The notes under the pieces are model-generated. The model saw nothing but the letters and a program-made list of their open reading frames with translations. It had not been told where the DNA came from and made no database searches. 64,000 nucleotides of DNA, taken from NCBI RefSeq assembly GCF_030506305.1, contig NZ_CP119421.1:1768501-1832500 (forward strand), written 5' to 3'. Source of the stretch: Porifericola rhodea (GTDB taxonomy: Bacteria > Bacteroidota > Bacteroidia > Cytophagales > Cyclobacteriaceae). How positions within the stretch are numbered: the stretch's first letter is position 1; the number at the start of each line of letters is the position of its first letter. Positions 54,664 to 63,065 of this stretch are shown here, piece by piece. Made by a program: the position numbers and the translations under genes.

Positions 54664-56328
54664 ATGAGTGCTAAAAAAGTGGGGAGAAGCTCCCTGATCG
54701 TGATGGCCTTCGCTATAGTAGTAGGAACGCTAGCCTTCAGAGGTCCGGGTGACAATTATTTCGCGATTGCTAAAAACTTAGACATCTTCGCTACCCTTTT
54801 CAAAGAAGTTAATACTTATTACGTAGATGAGGTAAACCCCAACTCCCTCATTAAGACCGGTATAGATGCTATGCTTAGGTCTTTAGACCCTTACACTAAT
54901 TACATTCCTGAAGACGATATAGAAGATTATCGTACTATGACTACTGGTCAATATGGTGGAATAGGGGCTATCATTGGCAAACGCAATGGTAAAAATATGG
55001 TATTGATGCCTTACAAAGGTTTTCCTGCCGAAAAAGGAGGTCTTAAAATTGGTGACGAAATACTATCAGTTGATGGTATAGATGTAGAAGATAAAACGGT
55101 TGAGGACATCAGCAAACTTCTAAAAGGGCAGGCCAACACTGATCTTACCGTTACTGTTAAGCGCTACGGTGAAGAAAAAGATATTGACGTAACCATCAAA
55201 AGAGAAAGAATTACAGTAGATAATGTGCCTTACTTTGGCATGGTTACAGAAAATATAGGATATATAAAACTAAGCAACTTTACTACCGGTGCCGGAAGAG
55301 AGGTAGAGAATGCGATTAAAAAGCTAAAGTCAGAAGGTGCAGAAAAATTAGTTTTTGACCTGAGAGATAATCCAGGCGGATTATTGAGTGAGTCTGTCAA
55401 TGTTTCAAACGCTTTTATCCCTAAGGGTTCAGAGGTAGTAAGTACTAAAGGAAAAGTAACAGACTGGAACAAAACCTACAAAGCAATTAACAACCCTGTA
55501 GATACGGATATACCAGTTGCAGTGCTTACAAGTAGCAGAAGCGCTTCTGCGGCAGAAATTGTTTCTGGAGTAATTCAGGATTATGATCGTGGTGTATTGG
55601 TAGGGGAAAGAACTTTTGGTAAAGGATTAGTACAAGCTACTCGTCCTTTAACTTACAACTCTCAACTTAAAGTAACTACTGCAAAATACTATACACCTAG
55701 CGGACGATGCATACAGGCTATTGACTATAGCCACCGTAATGATGACGGAAGCGTTGGCAAAATAGCTGATTCTTTGAAAACAGCTTTTGAAACCCGCAAC
55801 GGGCGCCTGGTATACGATGGTGGTGGCATTAACCCCGATATTCCAGTGAAGCAGGAAAGGCTTACCCCTATTTCTATCAGCCTGTATACTAAGAGCCATA
55901 TTTTTGACTATGCAACTGAATATTACTATTCTCATCCGAATATAAGTGATGCTAAAGAATTTCAGCTTTCTGATGCTGAGTATGCAGAGTTTGTTAGCTG
56001 GCTAAAAGGTAAAGATTATGACTATACTACTGAGGTAGAACAGACAATAGATGAACTGATAGAAAGCGCAAAAGACGAAAAATACTATCAGGATATTGAA
56101 GACCAGATTACCTCGCTTCGTAAAAAAGTACAGCATAACAAAGATCAGGATCTTCAAAACTTTAAGGAAGAGATCAAAGAACTGTTAGAAGAAGAGATAG
56201 TATCTCGCTACTATCTAAGTGATGGTAAAATTGAAGCTTCTTTTGATGATGACAAGGTGATGCAGGCTGCTATTGAAGTTTTGGATGACGAGAAAAAATA
56301 CGAAGCCCTACTAAAAGGAGATAGTTAA
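54664..56328 (+). CDS. S41 family C-terminal processing peptidase (CtpA-like)
   Basis: A 554-residue periplasmic serine protease with an N-terminal signal anchor (about 7-28). A PDZ domain (about 95-175, GGLKIGDEILSVDGIDVED) precedes the S41 catalytic domain. The Ser is in SSRSASAAEIVSG and the Lys in GERTFGKGLVQAT; VFDLRDNPGGLLSE lies upstream. ATG 54664 is preferred to TTG 54658. Such enzymes process protein C termini and often peptidoglycan hydrolases. It follows rnpA closely and may share its transcript. A second S41 gene starts at 63066. Confidence 0.93.
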   Translation: MSAKKVGRSSLIVMAFAIVVGTLAFRGPGDNYFAIAKNLDIFATLFKEVNTYYVDEVNPNSLIKTGIDAMLRSLDPYTNYIPEDDIEDYRTMTTGQYGGIGAIIGKRNGKNMVLMPYKGFPAEKGGLKIGDEILSVDGIDVEDKTVEDISKLLKGQANTDLTVTVKRYGEEKDIDVTIKRERITVDNVPYFGMVTENIGYIKLSNFTTGAGREVENAIKKLKSEGAEKLVFDLRDNPGGLLSESVNVSNAFIPKGSEVVSTKGKVTDWNKTYKAINNPVDTDIPVAVLTSSRSASAAEIVSGVIQDYDRGVLVGERTFGKGLVQATRPLTYNSQLKVTTAKYYTPSGRCIQAIDYSHRNDDGSVGKIADSLKTAFETRNGRLVYDGGGINPDIPVKQERLTPISISLYTKSHIFDYATEYYYSHPNISDAKEFQLSDAEYAEFVSWLKGKDYDYTTEVEQTIDELIESAKDEKYYQDIEDQITSLRKKVQHNKDQDLQNFKEEIKELLEEEIVSRYYLSDGKIEASFDDDKVMQAAIEVLDDEKKYEALLKGDS

Positions 56329-56351
56329 GCTTTATTTCTATTAAAATCTAG

Positions 56352-56382
56352 AGCCGATTGATATTTCAGTCGGCTTTTTTTA
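56352..56382 (+). terminator. Terminator after the S41 peptidase gene
   Basis: 8-bp stem AGCCGATT / AGTCGGCT (one G-T pair) followed by TTTTTTT. Confidence 0.85.
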
Positions 56383-56527
56383 TATCTGACTGCCTTTAGC
56401 CGAGAAACTAAATTTCTTAACGATCAGGTTGCAAAATTCAACAAAATAAGTAAGCAGATTATAGAGTTGTATATTTATGTCGGTTGCCAGTATGGCTTTT
56501 TTCTCAACTTAGCTATTTGTTCGTAGA

Positions 56528-58732
56528 GTGTACAGATTCATTTTTATTACTTACCTTCTTATCTCCGCAAATTTTGCCTATGCTCAATGGGGTTTAAGCG
56601 CTGAGCAGGATATAAAAGTTGTGGAAAACGGAAAAGAACTTTCGTTTCCATGGGCTGGAGGACTCAATGCTGGGCAGTACTATAATGTAGATCTGGATAG
56701 AAATGGAACAATGGATGTAGTAGTCTTTGACCGTGCTACTGAGCAGTTTCAGCCTTTTCTGTCTAAAGATCAGCAACTTGTTTATGCTCCAGAGTATCGC
56801 TTAAGTTTTCCACAAAATATTCAAAGTTGGGTGGTTTTTGCAGATTATGATAATGACGGCAAACAAGACCTCTTTACCGCTTCTGGCAAGCGCGGTATTA
56901 TAGTATACCGTAACCTTAGTGATAATGATTTGCAATGGGAACTGATAGCTGACCCTTTGAGTACGCTGGGCTTTTCCGGCTTTCAGATAGCCATTCAGCT
57001 TAACCCTTCAGATATACCTGCTATTAGTGATATTGATAGTGATGGAGATTTGGACATTGTGGTCTACAATGTAAATGGTAGAGGAAATTTAGAGTATTAT
57101 CAGAATATGAGTATTGAAAATCAGGATGATACTTACCTGCGATATGAAGCTAAAAACGAGAATTGGGGAAGAGTAAGAGAATGCGGATGCCAGACCTTTG
57201 TTTTTAATGGAGGAGCCTGTGCCGAAATAAACGAACGCAAGTTAACACAGCAAAAGCTACTGCATGTAGGTGGAAAGGCACTTTTGGCAGTGGATATGGA
57301 TGGAGACGGTGATAAAGATCTTTTAAGTAGTGATGAAGGCTGCGGAGCTATTAATTATCTGGAGAATGTAGGTAATACTGATGAAGCGGTTTTTACATCT
57401 TTCTCAATATATCCGGAAAATGTAGCTATGAGTTTTCCTGCCCCTTACTGGGCAGATGTAAACCAGGATGGACTATATGACCTACTGTTGGCTCCCAATC
57501 TGGCAGTAAACGACCTCAATAATCCGGATGATTTACAGGCTTCCAGCTATGTATACACAAACACTGGTACAAACAGTAAACCCAAGTTCAGTTTGCAGAG
57601 CAAAGCTTTTTTGCAGTCAGAAATGATAGATGTAGGAGAATATAGTGCTCCGACCCTGGCAGATTACGATAATGATGGCGATCTGGATTTGTTTATTGGG
57701 CATAGGGGGCGAAGCTTTGAAGGGAAGTTTTATGCTACAATAGTGCTTTATGAAAATACTGGTAGTGAGACACAGGCAGAGTTTTCACTCAAGAACGATA
57801 ATTACTTAAACTTAAGTGAGCTCAAGCTACAGCAGCTTAAAATTTATTTTCAGGATATAGATCAGGATGGAAAGCAAGATCTGCTACTTAGTGGGGCGGA
57901 AAGTGCGTATGCTGGCCAGGCGGTCCTTTATTGGGTGCCAAACCGTGCTACAGAAGCTCAGCAAAGCTGGACGTTTGAACTTGAAGACCGAAAAAATCTC
58001 AGTCTTAAATTCCACCCCGACGAACAGCTTCATTTTATAGATGCTAATGGGGATAATCTGCAGGATGTCTTTGTAGCTAAAAGAGAAGGTAATCTGGAGT
58101 TGTATGAGAATCAGGATGCAAGCCCTCTACCAAACTGGCAACTAACAATAGAAAATGCAGGAGGTATAAGCAGTAGCGTTTTCAATAGAAATCTTGGTGT
58201 TTTGCTGTATGATTTTGACCAGAACGGCGTGGCCGACCTGCTGCGTACAGATGATAGCAAGACAGTTTTATTTTATAAAGATTTTTTGCAAAACATTGAT
58301 AGTGAGGCACAGGGAGATACAGTAAGTGTGGAAGTAGGTGAGCAAAGCAGAAAACTACAAGGAGGTGCTAATCTCCATTTTTCGGCAGCAGCGCTGGGGG
58401 CTGCTTCTTCTGTACAGGTTTTGGTAGGTAGCCCTGCTGGTGGAGTTAATTTGTTTACTTACGTGAGAGAGCGGTCTACTCCTAGCAACCGGCTACTTGT
58501 CTATCCTAATCCCAGCCTTTTAAATGATGCAGCAGTACAGGTCAAAGCAGAGGAAAAAATTAGTAGTTTACAGATAATTACCTCAGCAGGCGCACTGGTA
58601 GCAAATATCACTCCTTCGCAACAAATGAATGAAATGCAAATAGATGTAGGCGGATTAGCCACTGGTATGTATTTAATCAGGGTTTTAGATACCAAAGGAA
58701 CAATCAGTACTCAGAAGCTTTTGGTTCGTTAA
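56528..58732 (+). CDS. FG-GAP repeat protein with T9SS type A sorting domain
   Basis: A 734-residue secreted protein. GTG start, signal peptide ending at ANFAYAQ, then a beta-propeller-like body with nine calcium-type loops of the DxDxDGxxD kind (for example DYDNDGKQDLF, DIDSDGDLDIV, DMDGDGDKDLL, DYDNDGDLDLF). The C terminus (about 655-734) is a Por secretion / T9SS domain with LLVYPNPS and ending STQKLLVR, so it should pass the outer membrane by type IX secretion and be attached to the surface or released. No enzyme domain is seen; adhesion or matrix binding is likely. The next gene follows after one base. Confidence 0.9.
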   Translation: MYRFIFITYLLISANFAYAQWGLSAEQDIKVVENGKELSFPWAGGLNAGQYYNVDLDRNGTMDVVVFDRATEQFQPFLSKDQQLVYAPEYRLSFPQNIQSWVVFADYDNDGKQDLFTASGKRGIIVYRNLSDNDLQWELIADPLSTLGFSGFQIAIQLNPSDIPAISDIDSDGDLDIVVYNVNGRGNLEYYQNMSIENQDDTYLRYEAKNENWGRVRECGCQTFVFNGGACAEINERKLTQQKLLHVGGKALLAVDMDGDGDKDLLSSDEGCGAINYLENVGNTDEAVFTSFSIYPENVAMSFPAPYWADVNQDGLYDLLLAPNLAVNDLNNPDDLQASSYVYTNTGTNSKPKFSLQSKAFLQSEMIDVGEYSAPTLADYDNDGDLDLFIGHRGRSFEGKFYATIVLYENTGSETQAEFSLKNDNYLNLSELKLQQLKIYFQDIDQDGKQDLLLSGAESAYAGQAVLYWVPNRATEAQQSWTFELEDRKNLSLKFHPDEQLHFIDANGDNLQDVFVAKREGNLELYENQDASPLPNWQLTIENAGGISSSVFNRNLGVLLYDFDQNGVADLLRTDDSKTVLFYKDFLQNIDSEAQGDTVSVEVGEQSRKLQGGANLHFSAAALGAASSVQVLVGSPAGGVNLFTYVRERSTPSNRLLVYPNPSLLNDAAVQVKAEEKISSLQIITSAGALVANITPSQQMNEMQIDVGGLATGMYLIRVLDTKGTISTQKLLVR

Positions 58733-58733
58733 G

Positions 58734-59126
58734 ATGAAAGTTCTAATCAGTATTCAATTAGCAAAACAGTGGGAAGAGGTAACTTTTATGTCCGAAGCAG
58801 AAGAGAGCTTAAAGTTGAGGTATCCCTTTCTGAACACCTTTAGTCTGGATAATTTTTCATCAGCTGATATGCTCGATTATGCATTAGAAATGATGAATAA
58901 ATCAGAAAGGCTCCTTGTGCTCGTAGAAAGTCACCATGAGCACGCAGACCTCCATAAATTGCTCAGGTTCTTTAATATACTCATTAGAAAACAACCTAAC
59001 GCAAAGGTAATATTATTAGGCAAGCATAAAATGCTAGAGAAAATGGCAAAAGGTATTAAAGACAATTTTTACCTACAGCCTGATAAGGAGGCAAGAAACA
59101 CTATTGCTGATTGCTTATTTGTTTAA
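58734..59126 (+). CDS. Small protein of unknown function, coupled to the T9SS protein gene
   Basis: A 130-residue soluble protein without a signal peptide. Alternating strands and helices (MKVLISIQLAKQWEE, SERLLVLVESHHEHADLHKL, NAKVILLGKHKMLEK) suggest a small alpha/beta Rossmann-like fold. I recognise no family. It begins one base after the FG-GAP gene stop and overlaps the convergent omega-amidase gene by 12 bases. Confidence 0.65.
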   Translation: MKVLISIQLAKQWEEVTFMSEAEESLKLRYPFLNTFSLDNFSSADMLDYALEMMNKSERLLVLVESHHEHADLHKLLRFFNILIRKQPNAKVILLGKHKMLEKMAKGIKDNFYLQPDKEARNTIADCLFV

Positions 59127-59921
59127 GCTAAAAGAGTCAGCATCCAGATAAGCAGGAAACTTTTTACGAAAAGCTATAAGTTCTGCTTTAGAAAGTTCTA
59201 CACTGCTTATTTTCTCATGGTCTCCCAGGTCTGTAACGCTTTCTCCTTTGTAATTGTAAATACAGGAATGACCATTGTAAGATATTTGCATTCCATCCTC
59301 CCCTACCCGATTGAGACCAACACAGTAAGACAAATTTTCTATGGCACGAGCCTTTAATAAAGTTTGCCACACGTGTACTCTACTTGCAGGCCAGTTTGCT
59401 ACATAGAGTAATAAGTCGTATGCCAGGGTATTATCATCTATAGTTTCGTTCCGACTCCATACTGGAAAGCGCAAATCATAACACACTAAAGGTTTTATTT
59501 TCCAACCTTTTAGCTCAACAGTGAGGTGGGTAGTTCCTGCACTATAAATTTCATGCTCTTCGGACATTCTAAAAAGGTGCTTCTTATCATAATAGCTATA
59601 CTCCCCATTGGGCTGCATCCACAGCAAGCGGTTATACATATGTTTACCCTCTCTGGCGATAAAGCTACCGCATACTACAGCTTTAGTTTGGGTAGCCTGT
59701 TGCTTCATCCAGCGGAAGGTCTTGCTATTCATAGGCTCAGCCAGATCAGGGGCTGCATTGGTAAAGCCTGTGCTAAACATCTCAGGCAAAATAATAAGGT
59801 CAGTATCTCCTTCAATCTGCCATATTTTTTCTTCAAACATCGCCAGGTTAGCATCTATCTTATGCCAATGCAAAGGCGATTGTATCAGACTTATTTTTAA
59901 TGTATCTGAAAAGCTAGTCAT
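59115..59921 (-). CDS. Nitrilase superfamily omega-amidase (YafV/Nit2-like)
   Basis: A 268-residue carbon-nitrogen hydrolase. The Glu-Lys-Cys triad is visible: Glu in LIILPEMFSTGF (about 47), Lys in YYDKKHLFRM (about 115) and Cys in PLVCYDLRFPVWSRN (about 147). YafV-type enzymes deamidate 2-oxoglutaramate and 2-oxosuccinamate. Its start overlaps the aminotransferase stop by 4 bases, which fits the known glutamine transaminase / omega-amidase pairing. Last gene of the five-gene operon. Confidence 0.9.
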   Translation of the reverse strand: MTSFSDTLKISLIQSPLHWHKIDANLAMFEEKIWQIEGDTDLIILPEMFSTGFTNAAPDLAEPMNSKTFRWMKQQATQTKAVVCGSFIAREGKHMYNRLLWMQPNGEYSYYDKKHLFRMSEEHEIYSAGTTHLTVELKGWKIKPLVCYDLRFPVWSRNETIDDNTLAYDLLLYVANWPASRVHVWQTLLKARAIENLSYCVGLNRVGEDGMQISYNGHSCIYNYKGESVTDLGDHEKISSVELSKAELIAFRKKFPAYLDADSFSLNK

Positions 59922-61078
59922 AAGTTACAAAGTATTTCAGCGGCTTGTGTTAAAGTTTCGTCGTCCTTTGCAAAGCAGAACCGTAAATAATGATGATCAG
60001 TTTGATTCTGATAAAAAACGCTGATGGGTATGCTAGCCAGTTTTTTCTTTTGAGTCAAGTATTCAGCCAGCTTTCTATCAGGCATATCCGAATATGGCTG
60101 ATAAGAAAACAATTGAAAATAGGTGCCTTTGGAAGGCAGAGGAGTAAAAGGCGTGGACTGCGTCAATCTTAAAAAGAGGTCTCTCTTGTTTTGATAAAAA
60201 TCCGCCAGAGGCTGATAGCTATTAAGTGAACGCATATAATCTGCCAGAGCCAATTGAGTAGGCGTGTGCACGCTAAACTGTATATACTGGTGAACCTTTC
60301 TAACTTCGGTACTTAAATATGCCGGGGCGACAAAGTAGCCTACCTTCCAGCCCGTAGCATGAAAAGTTTTGCCAAAAGAAAATACCGCTATACTCCTTTG
60401 GGCTAGCTCCTGGTGCCTAAGGACACTTTGGTGAAGCGCGCCGTCAAATATAATGTGCTCATAAACCTCATCGCTTAGTACAATAATGTTAGTATTGCGA
60501 GTCAAGTTGGCCAAAATCTGTATGTCTTCTTCCGTAAGAATATTACCGCTCGGATTGTGGGGTGTATTGATAATAATCATCCTTGTCTTAGAAGAGATTT
60601 TATCTTCAACCTTATTCCAGTCTATTGAAAAATCTTTGGCACTTAAAGCTATAGGTATAGCTATTCCTCCATTAAGCTTAACAGAAGGAATATAGCTATC
60701 GTAGGCTGGCTCAAAGAGTATAACTTCATCACCTTTTTGCACAAAAGCACTTATGCTTGCATGCAGGGCTTCAGTAGCACCTGCTGTTACAGTTACTTCA
60801 GTTTCAGGCTCTACATATTTACTGTAAAGACGATATATTTTTTCTGCAATTTGTTGGCGAAGCATCAGCATACCAGCCATGGGAGCATACTGGTTGTTTC
60901 CGCTTTGCATATGTTCATTTACCAGTGCTAAGAGTCTTGAAGGTACCGAAAAGTCGGGAAACCCCTGGGAGAGGTTAATGGCATCGTAATCGGATGCCAT
61001 TTTAGACATGACAGAAAAAATGGTAGTGCCGGTATCAGGAAGTTTAGAACTAAAACCGGCAATATCAGAATTGAGCAA
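59918..61078 (-). CDS. Methionine-type aminotransferase (YbdL/MtnE-like)
   Basis: A 386-residue class I/II PLP aminotransferase. Opening SKLPDTGTTIFSVMSKMA and INLSQGFPDFSVP match YbdL, which uses methionine, glutamine and aromatic acids. NTPHNPSGNILT and the PLP-lysine motif FSFGKTFHATGWKVGYF (about 238) are present. Start is TTG; an in-frame stop lies six codons further upstream and no ATG precedes SKLP. It starts 4 bases after the peptide deformylase stop and overlaps the omega-amidase gene. It could regenerate methionine from its 2-oxo acid with glutamine as donor. Confidence 0.88.
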   Translation of the reverse strand: MLNSDIAGFSSKLPDTGTTIFSVMSKMASDYDAINLSQGFPDFSVPSRLLALVNEHMQSGNNQYAPMAGMLMLRQQIAEKIYRLYSKYVEPETEVTVTAGATEALHASISAFVQKGDEVILFEPAYDSYIPSVKLNGGIAIPIALSAKDFSIDWNKVEDKISSKTRMIIINTPHNPSGNILTEEDIQILANLTRNTNIIVLSDEVYEHIIFDGALHQSVLRHQELAQRSIAVFSFGKTFHATGWKVGYFVAPAYLSTEVRKVHQYIQFSVHTPTQLALADYMRSLNSYQPLADFYQNKRDLFLRLTQSTPFTPLPSKGTYFQLFSYQPYSDMPDRKLAEYLTQKKKLASIPISVFYQNQTDHHYLRFCFAKDDETLTQAAEILCNL

Positions 61079-61082
61079 AATA

Positions 61083-61649
61083 TTATCTTTTGGCTAATTT
61101 GGGAGGAAGCTTCACCTTATAGTTGGCGTCAACTTTACCCTGGGTAATATTATTTAGTTTTCCTTTTATCAGGCGCTTTTTAAGCCCTTTGATATGATCG
61201 GTAAACAAAACCCCTTCTATATGATCAAACTCATGCAGCACAATACGGGCGGGCATATCATCAAGAGTTTCTGTATGCTCCTCCCAGTTTTCATCAAAAT
61301 AGCGTATAGTAATAGTTTCAGAACGAGAAACATCGGCCCGAACACCAGGTATGCTTAAGCAACCTTCCTCAAAGGCCCACTCTTCTCCTTCGTAAGACAA
61401 AATCTCCGGATTAATGAAAACACGCTTAAAACCCTCATCTTCTTCATCATCTTCCATAGGCCCACTGTCTACGACGAACATACGAAGACTTTTACCAATT
61501 TGTGGAGCAGCAAGGCCAACACCACTAGCCTGGTACATAGTCTCAAACATGTCTTCGCTCAGCTTTTTTACATCAATTGAATGGGGCTCAATATCTTCTG
61601 CGGGCTTTTTTAATACGGGGTCGCCATATAATACGATCGGATAAATCAT
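61083..61649 (-). CDS. def: Peptide deformylase
   Basis: A 188-residue metalloenzyme that removes the formyl group from nascent proteins. All three motifs are present: GVGLAAPQIG (about 44-53), EEGCLSIPG (about 94-102) and HEFDHIEGVLFTDH (about 138-151). It lies 2 bases after ruvX in the operon. Confidence 0.97.
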   Translation of the reverse strand: MIYPIVLYGDPVLKKPAEDIEPHSIDVKKLSEDMFETMYQASGVGLAAPQIGKSLRMFVVDSGPMEDDEEDEGFKRVFINPEILSYEGEEWAFEEGCLSIPGVRADVSRSETITIRYFDENWEEHTETLDDMPARIVLHEFDHIEGVLFTDHIKGLKKRLIKGKLNNITQGKVDANYKVKLPPKLAKR

Positions 61650-61651
61650 TC

Positions 61652-62068
61652 TTAAAACTGCTTCTTTTCTAAATAAGATTGTAAAATAATAGTAGCACTT
61701 ACCTTATCCACATTGCCTTTTTCTCTACGATATTTTCTGGAAGTACCTCCTTCTATCATAGCATCTAAAGCCTGCTTAGAGGTAAATCTTTCGTCCTGCA
61801 AATGTACAGATTGTGCCGGAAAAGTTTTTTTCAGTTTTTTAACAAAGCCCTGCACCGGTTTGGTTGCATCAGTATTTGAATTGTCCAGATTTTTAGGCAT
61901 GCCTACAACAAAAGCCTCTACTTCTTCTGCCTGGCAGTATTCCTGTAAAAACTGAAAAATTAAATGGGTACGCACAGTTTCCAGAGGAGATGCAATAATT
62001 TGTAGTGGGTCTGTAGTTGCTAGCCCTACCCTTTTAGTCCCAAAATCAATTCCAATAACTCTGCTCAT
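61652..62068 (-). CDS. ruvX: Holliday junction resolvase RuvX/YqgF
   Basis: A 138-residue RNase-H-fold protein. It begins GIDFGTKRVGLATTDP with the acidic catalytic residue and has VVGMPKNLDNSNTD and DERFTSKQALDAM later. YqgF family proteins also take part in 16S rRNA 5'-end maturation. The gene is 3 bases downstream of the hemerythrin-like gene and 2 upstream of def. Confidence 0.95.
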   Translation of the reverse strand: MSRVIGIDFGTKRVGLATTDPLQIIASPLETVRTHLIFQFLQEYCQAEEVEAFVVGMPKNLDNSNTDATKPVQGFVKKLKKTFPAQSVHLQDERFTSKQALDAMIEGGTSRKYRREKGNVDKVSATIILQSYLEKKQF

Positions 62069-62071
62069 GCC

Positions 62072-62836
62072 TTAGTTCATACGGGATTTGTCCCTAAAAA
62101 ATTTGCGTACCTGTTTCTCTAACATTAAAGCTTTAGGAAAAAGGATTTCATTTTCTATGCTGGCATGGGTTTTAAGTTCTTTCTCAAAATGCTGCAACTC
62201 GGCAAAGACAACCCTTAAATGAAGGCTATTAATATTTTTAGTATTGTAGTCATTAGTAATATTGCGAATCCCCTTCATCTCATCATCGTCTACATCGTGG
62301 CTAATAGCAAAATCCTGAATAGAATATTTTTCCATATCAAAATAAAGCTTATTAGCTGACTGGGGAGTCATTAGAGCATCTTGGAGAGAACTGATATATG
62401 AGAAAAACTCATCCTCCTCCTGATAGATGTGGTAAATCAGGTCTTCTACAAAGAGAGGAAATATAAACTGCAAGTCTTCTACTATAGGCTTGTATTCCGT
62501 AGGCTGCAAGTTTTTTATAAGCTTGCTTAGGTACGGAAGTCTATCTTTTATAAAGATAAAATGAGTATGCTTCAGATACTCAATAATTACATCTATCGGG
62601 TAAGCAGATAAGGCCGGATGAGTATCTACATCTGAACTGCTAACAGACTCCAGACTATGGATCACCTGCTTTACATCTAGGCCTTTTTCTGAACACACCT
62701 GCTCTAGGGTTTTCTCATCATAATCATAAAATTTGATACCAAAGTAGTAGAGCACAGATGCATAGGCATAGTTCTCATCTACTATATCAGTAATACGTTT
62801 ATTGGTATCAATATTCATTGGTCTTCTAGTCTGCAT
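62072..62836 (-). CDS. Hemerythrin-domain protein of the RIC/ScdA type, without the Cys pair
   Basis: About 254 residues. The frame opens at TTG 62857, but ATG 62836 follows an AAGGAG stretch; ATG 62818 is also possible. The N-terminal 65 residues match DUF542/ScdA-N, but the usual GxDFCCGG cysteine pair is replaced by YFGIKFYDYDEKTLEQVC. The hemerythrin-like part (about 80-245) keeps likely di-iron ligands in LKHTHFIFIKDR, LIYHIYQEEDEFF and ELQHFEKELKTHASIENEIL. Family members repair iron-sulfur clusters after nitrosative or oxidative stress. It is the first gene of the five-gene operon. Confidence 0.82.
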   Translation of the reverse strand: MQTRRPMNIDTNKRITDIVDENYAYASVLYYFGIKFYDYDEKTLEQVCSEKGLDVKQVIHSLESVSSSDVDTHPALSAYPIDVIIEYLKHTHFIFIKDRLPYLSKLIKNLQPTEYKPIVEDLQFIFPLFVEDLIYHIYQEEDEFFSYISSLQDALMTPQSANKLYFDMEKYSIQDFAISHDVDDDEMKGIRNITNDYNTKNINSLHLRVVFAELQHFEKELKTHASIENEILFPKALMLEKQVRKFFRDKSRMN

Positions 62837-63065
62837 AGGAAACGCTTTCTCCTTCAATATTTGTATAAAGCCAAAAGAGAAATCAAAAATAGCATATTAA
62901 ATAAAATTAACGCTTTGTAATTTTATATACAACTTAAGAGAACGAATGAATGATATTTATGTTTATTTAGTATATAATTGATAAATTGGTAGTTTAGGCG
63001 CTTAAATATTGCATTGCTCTAGCGGCTCCTTAACTTAGTCTTGAATACTTTTAAATCTCAATACA

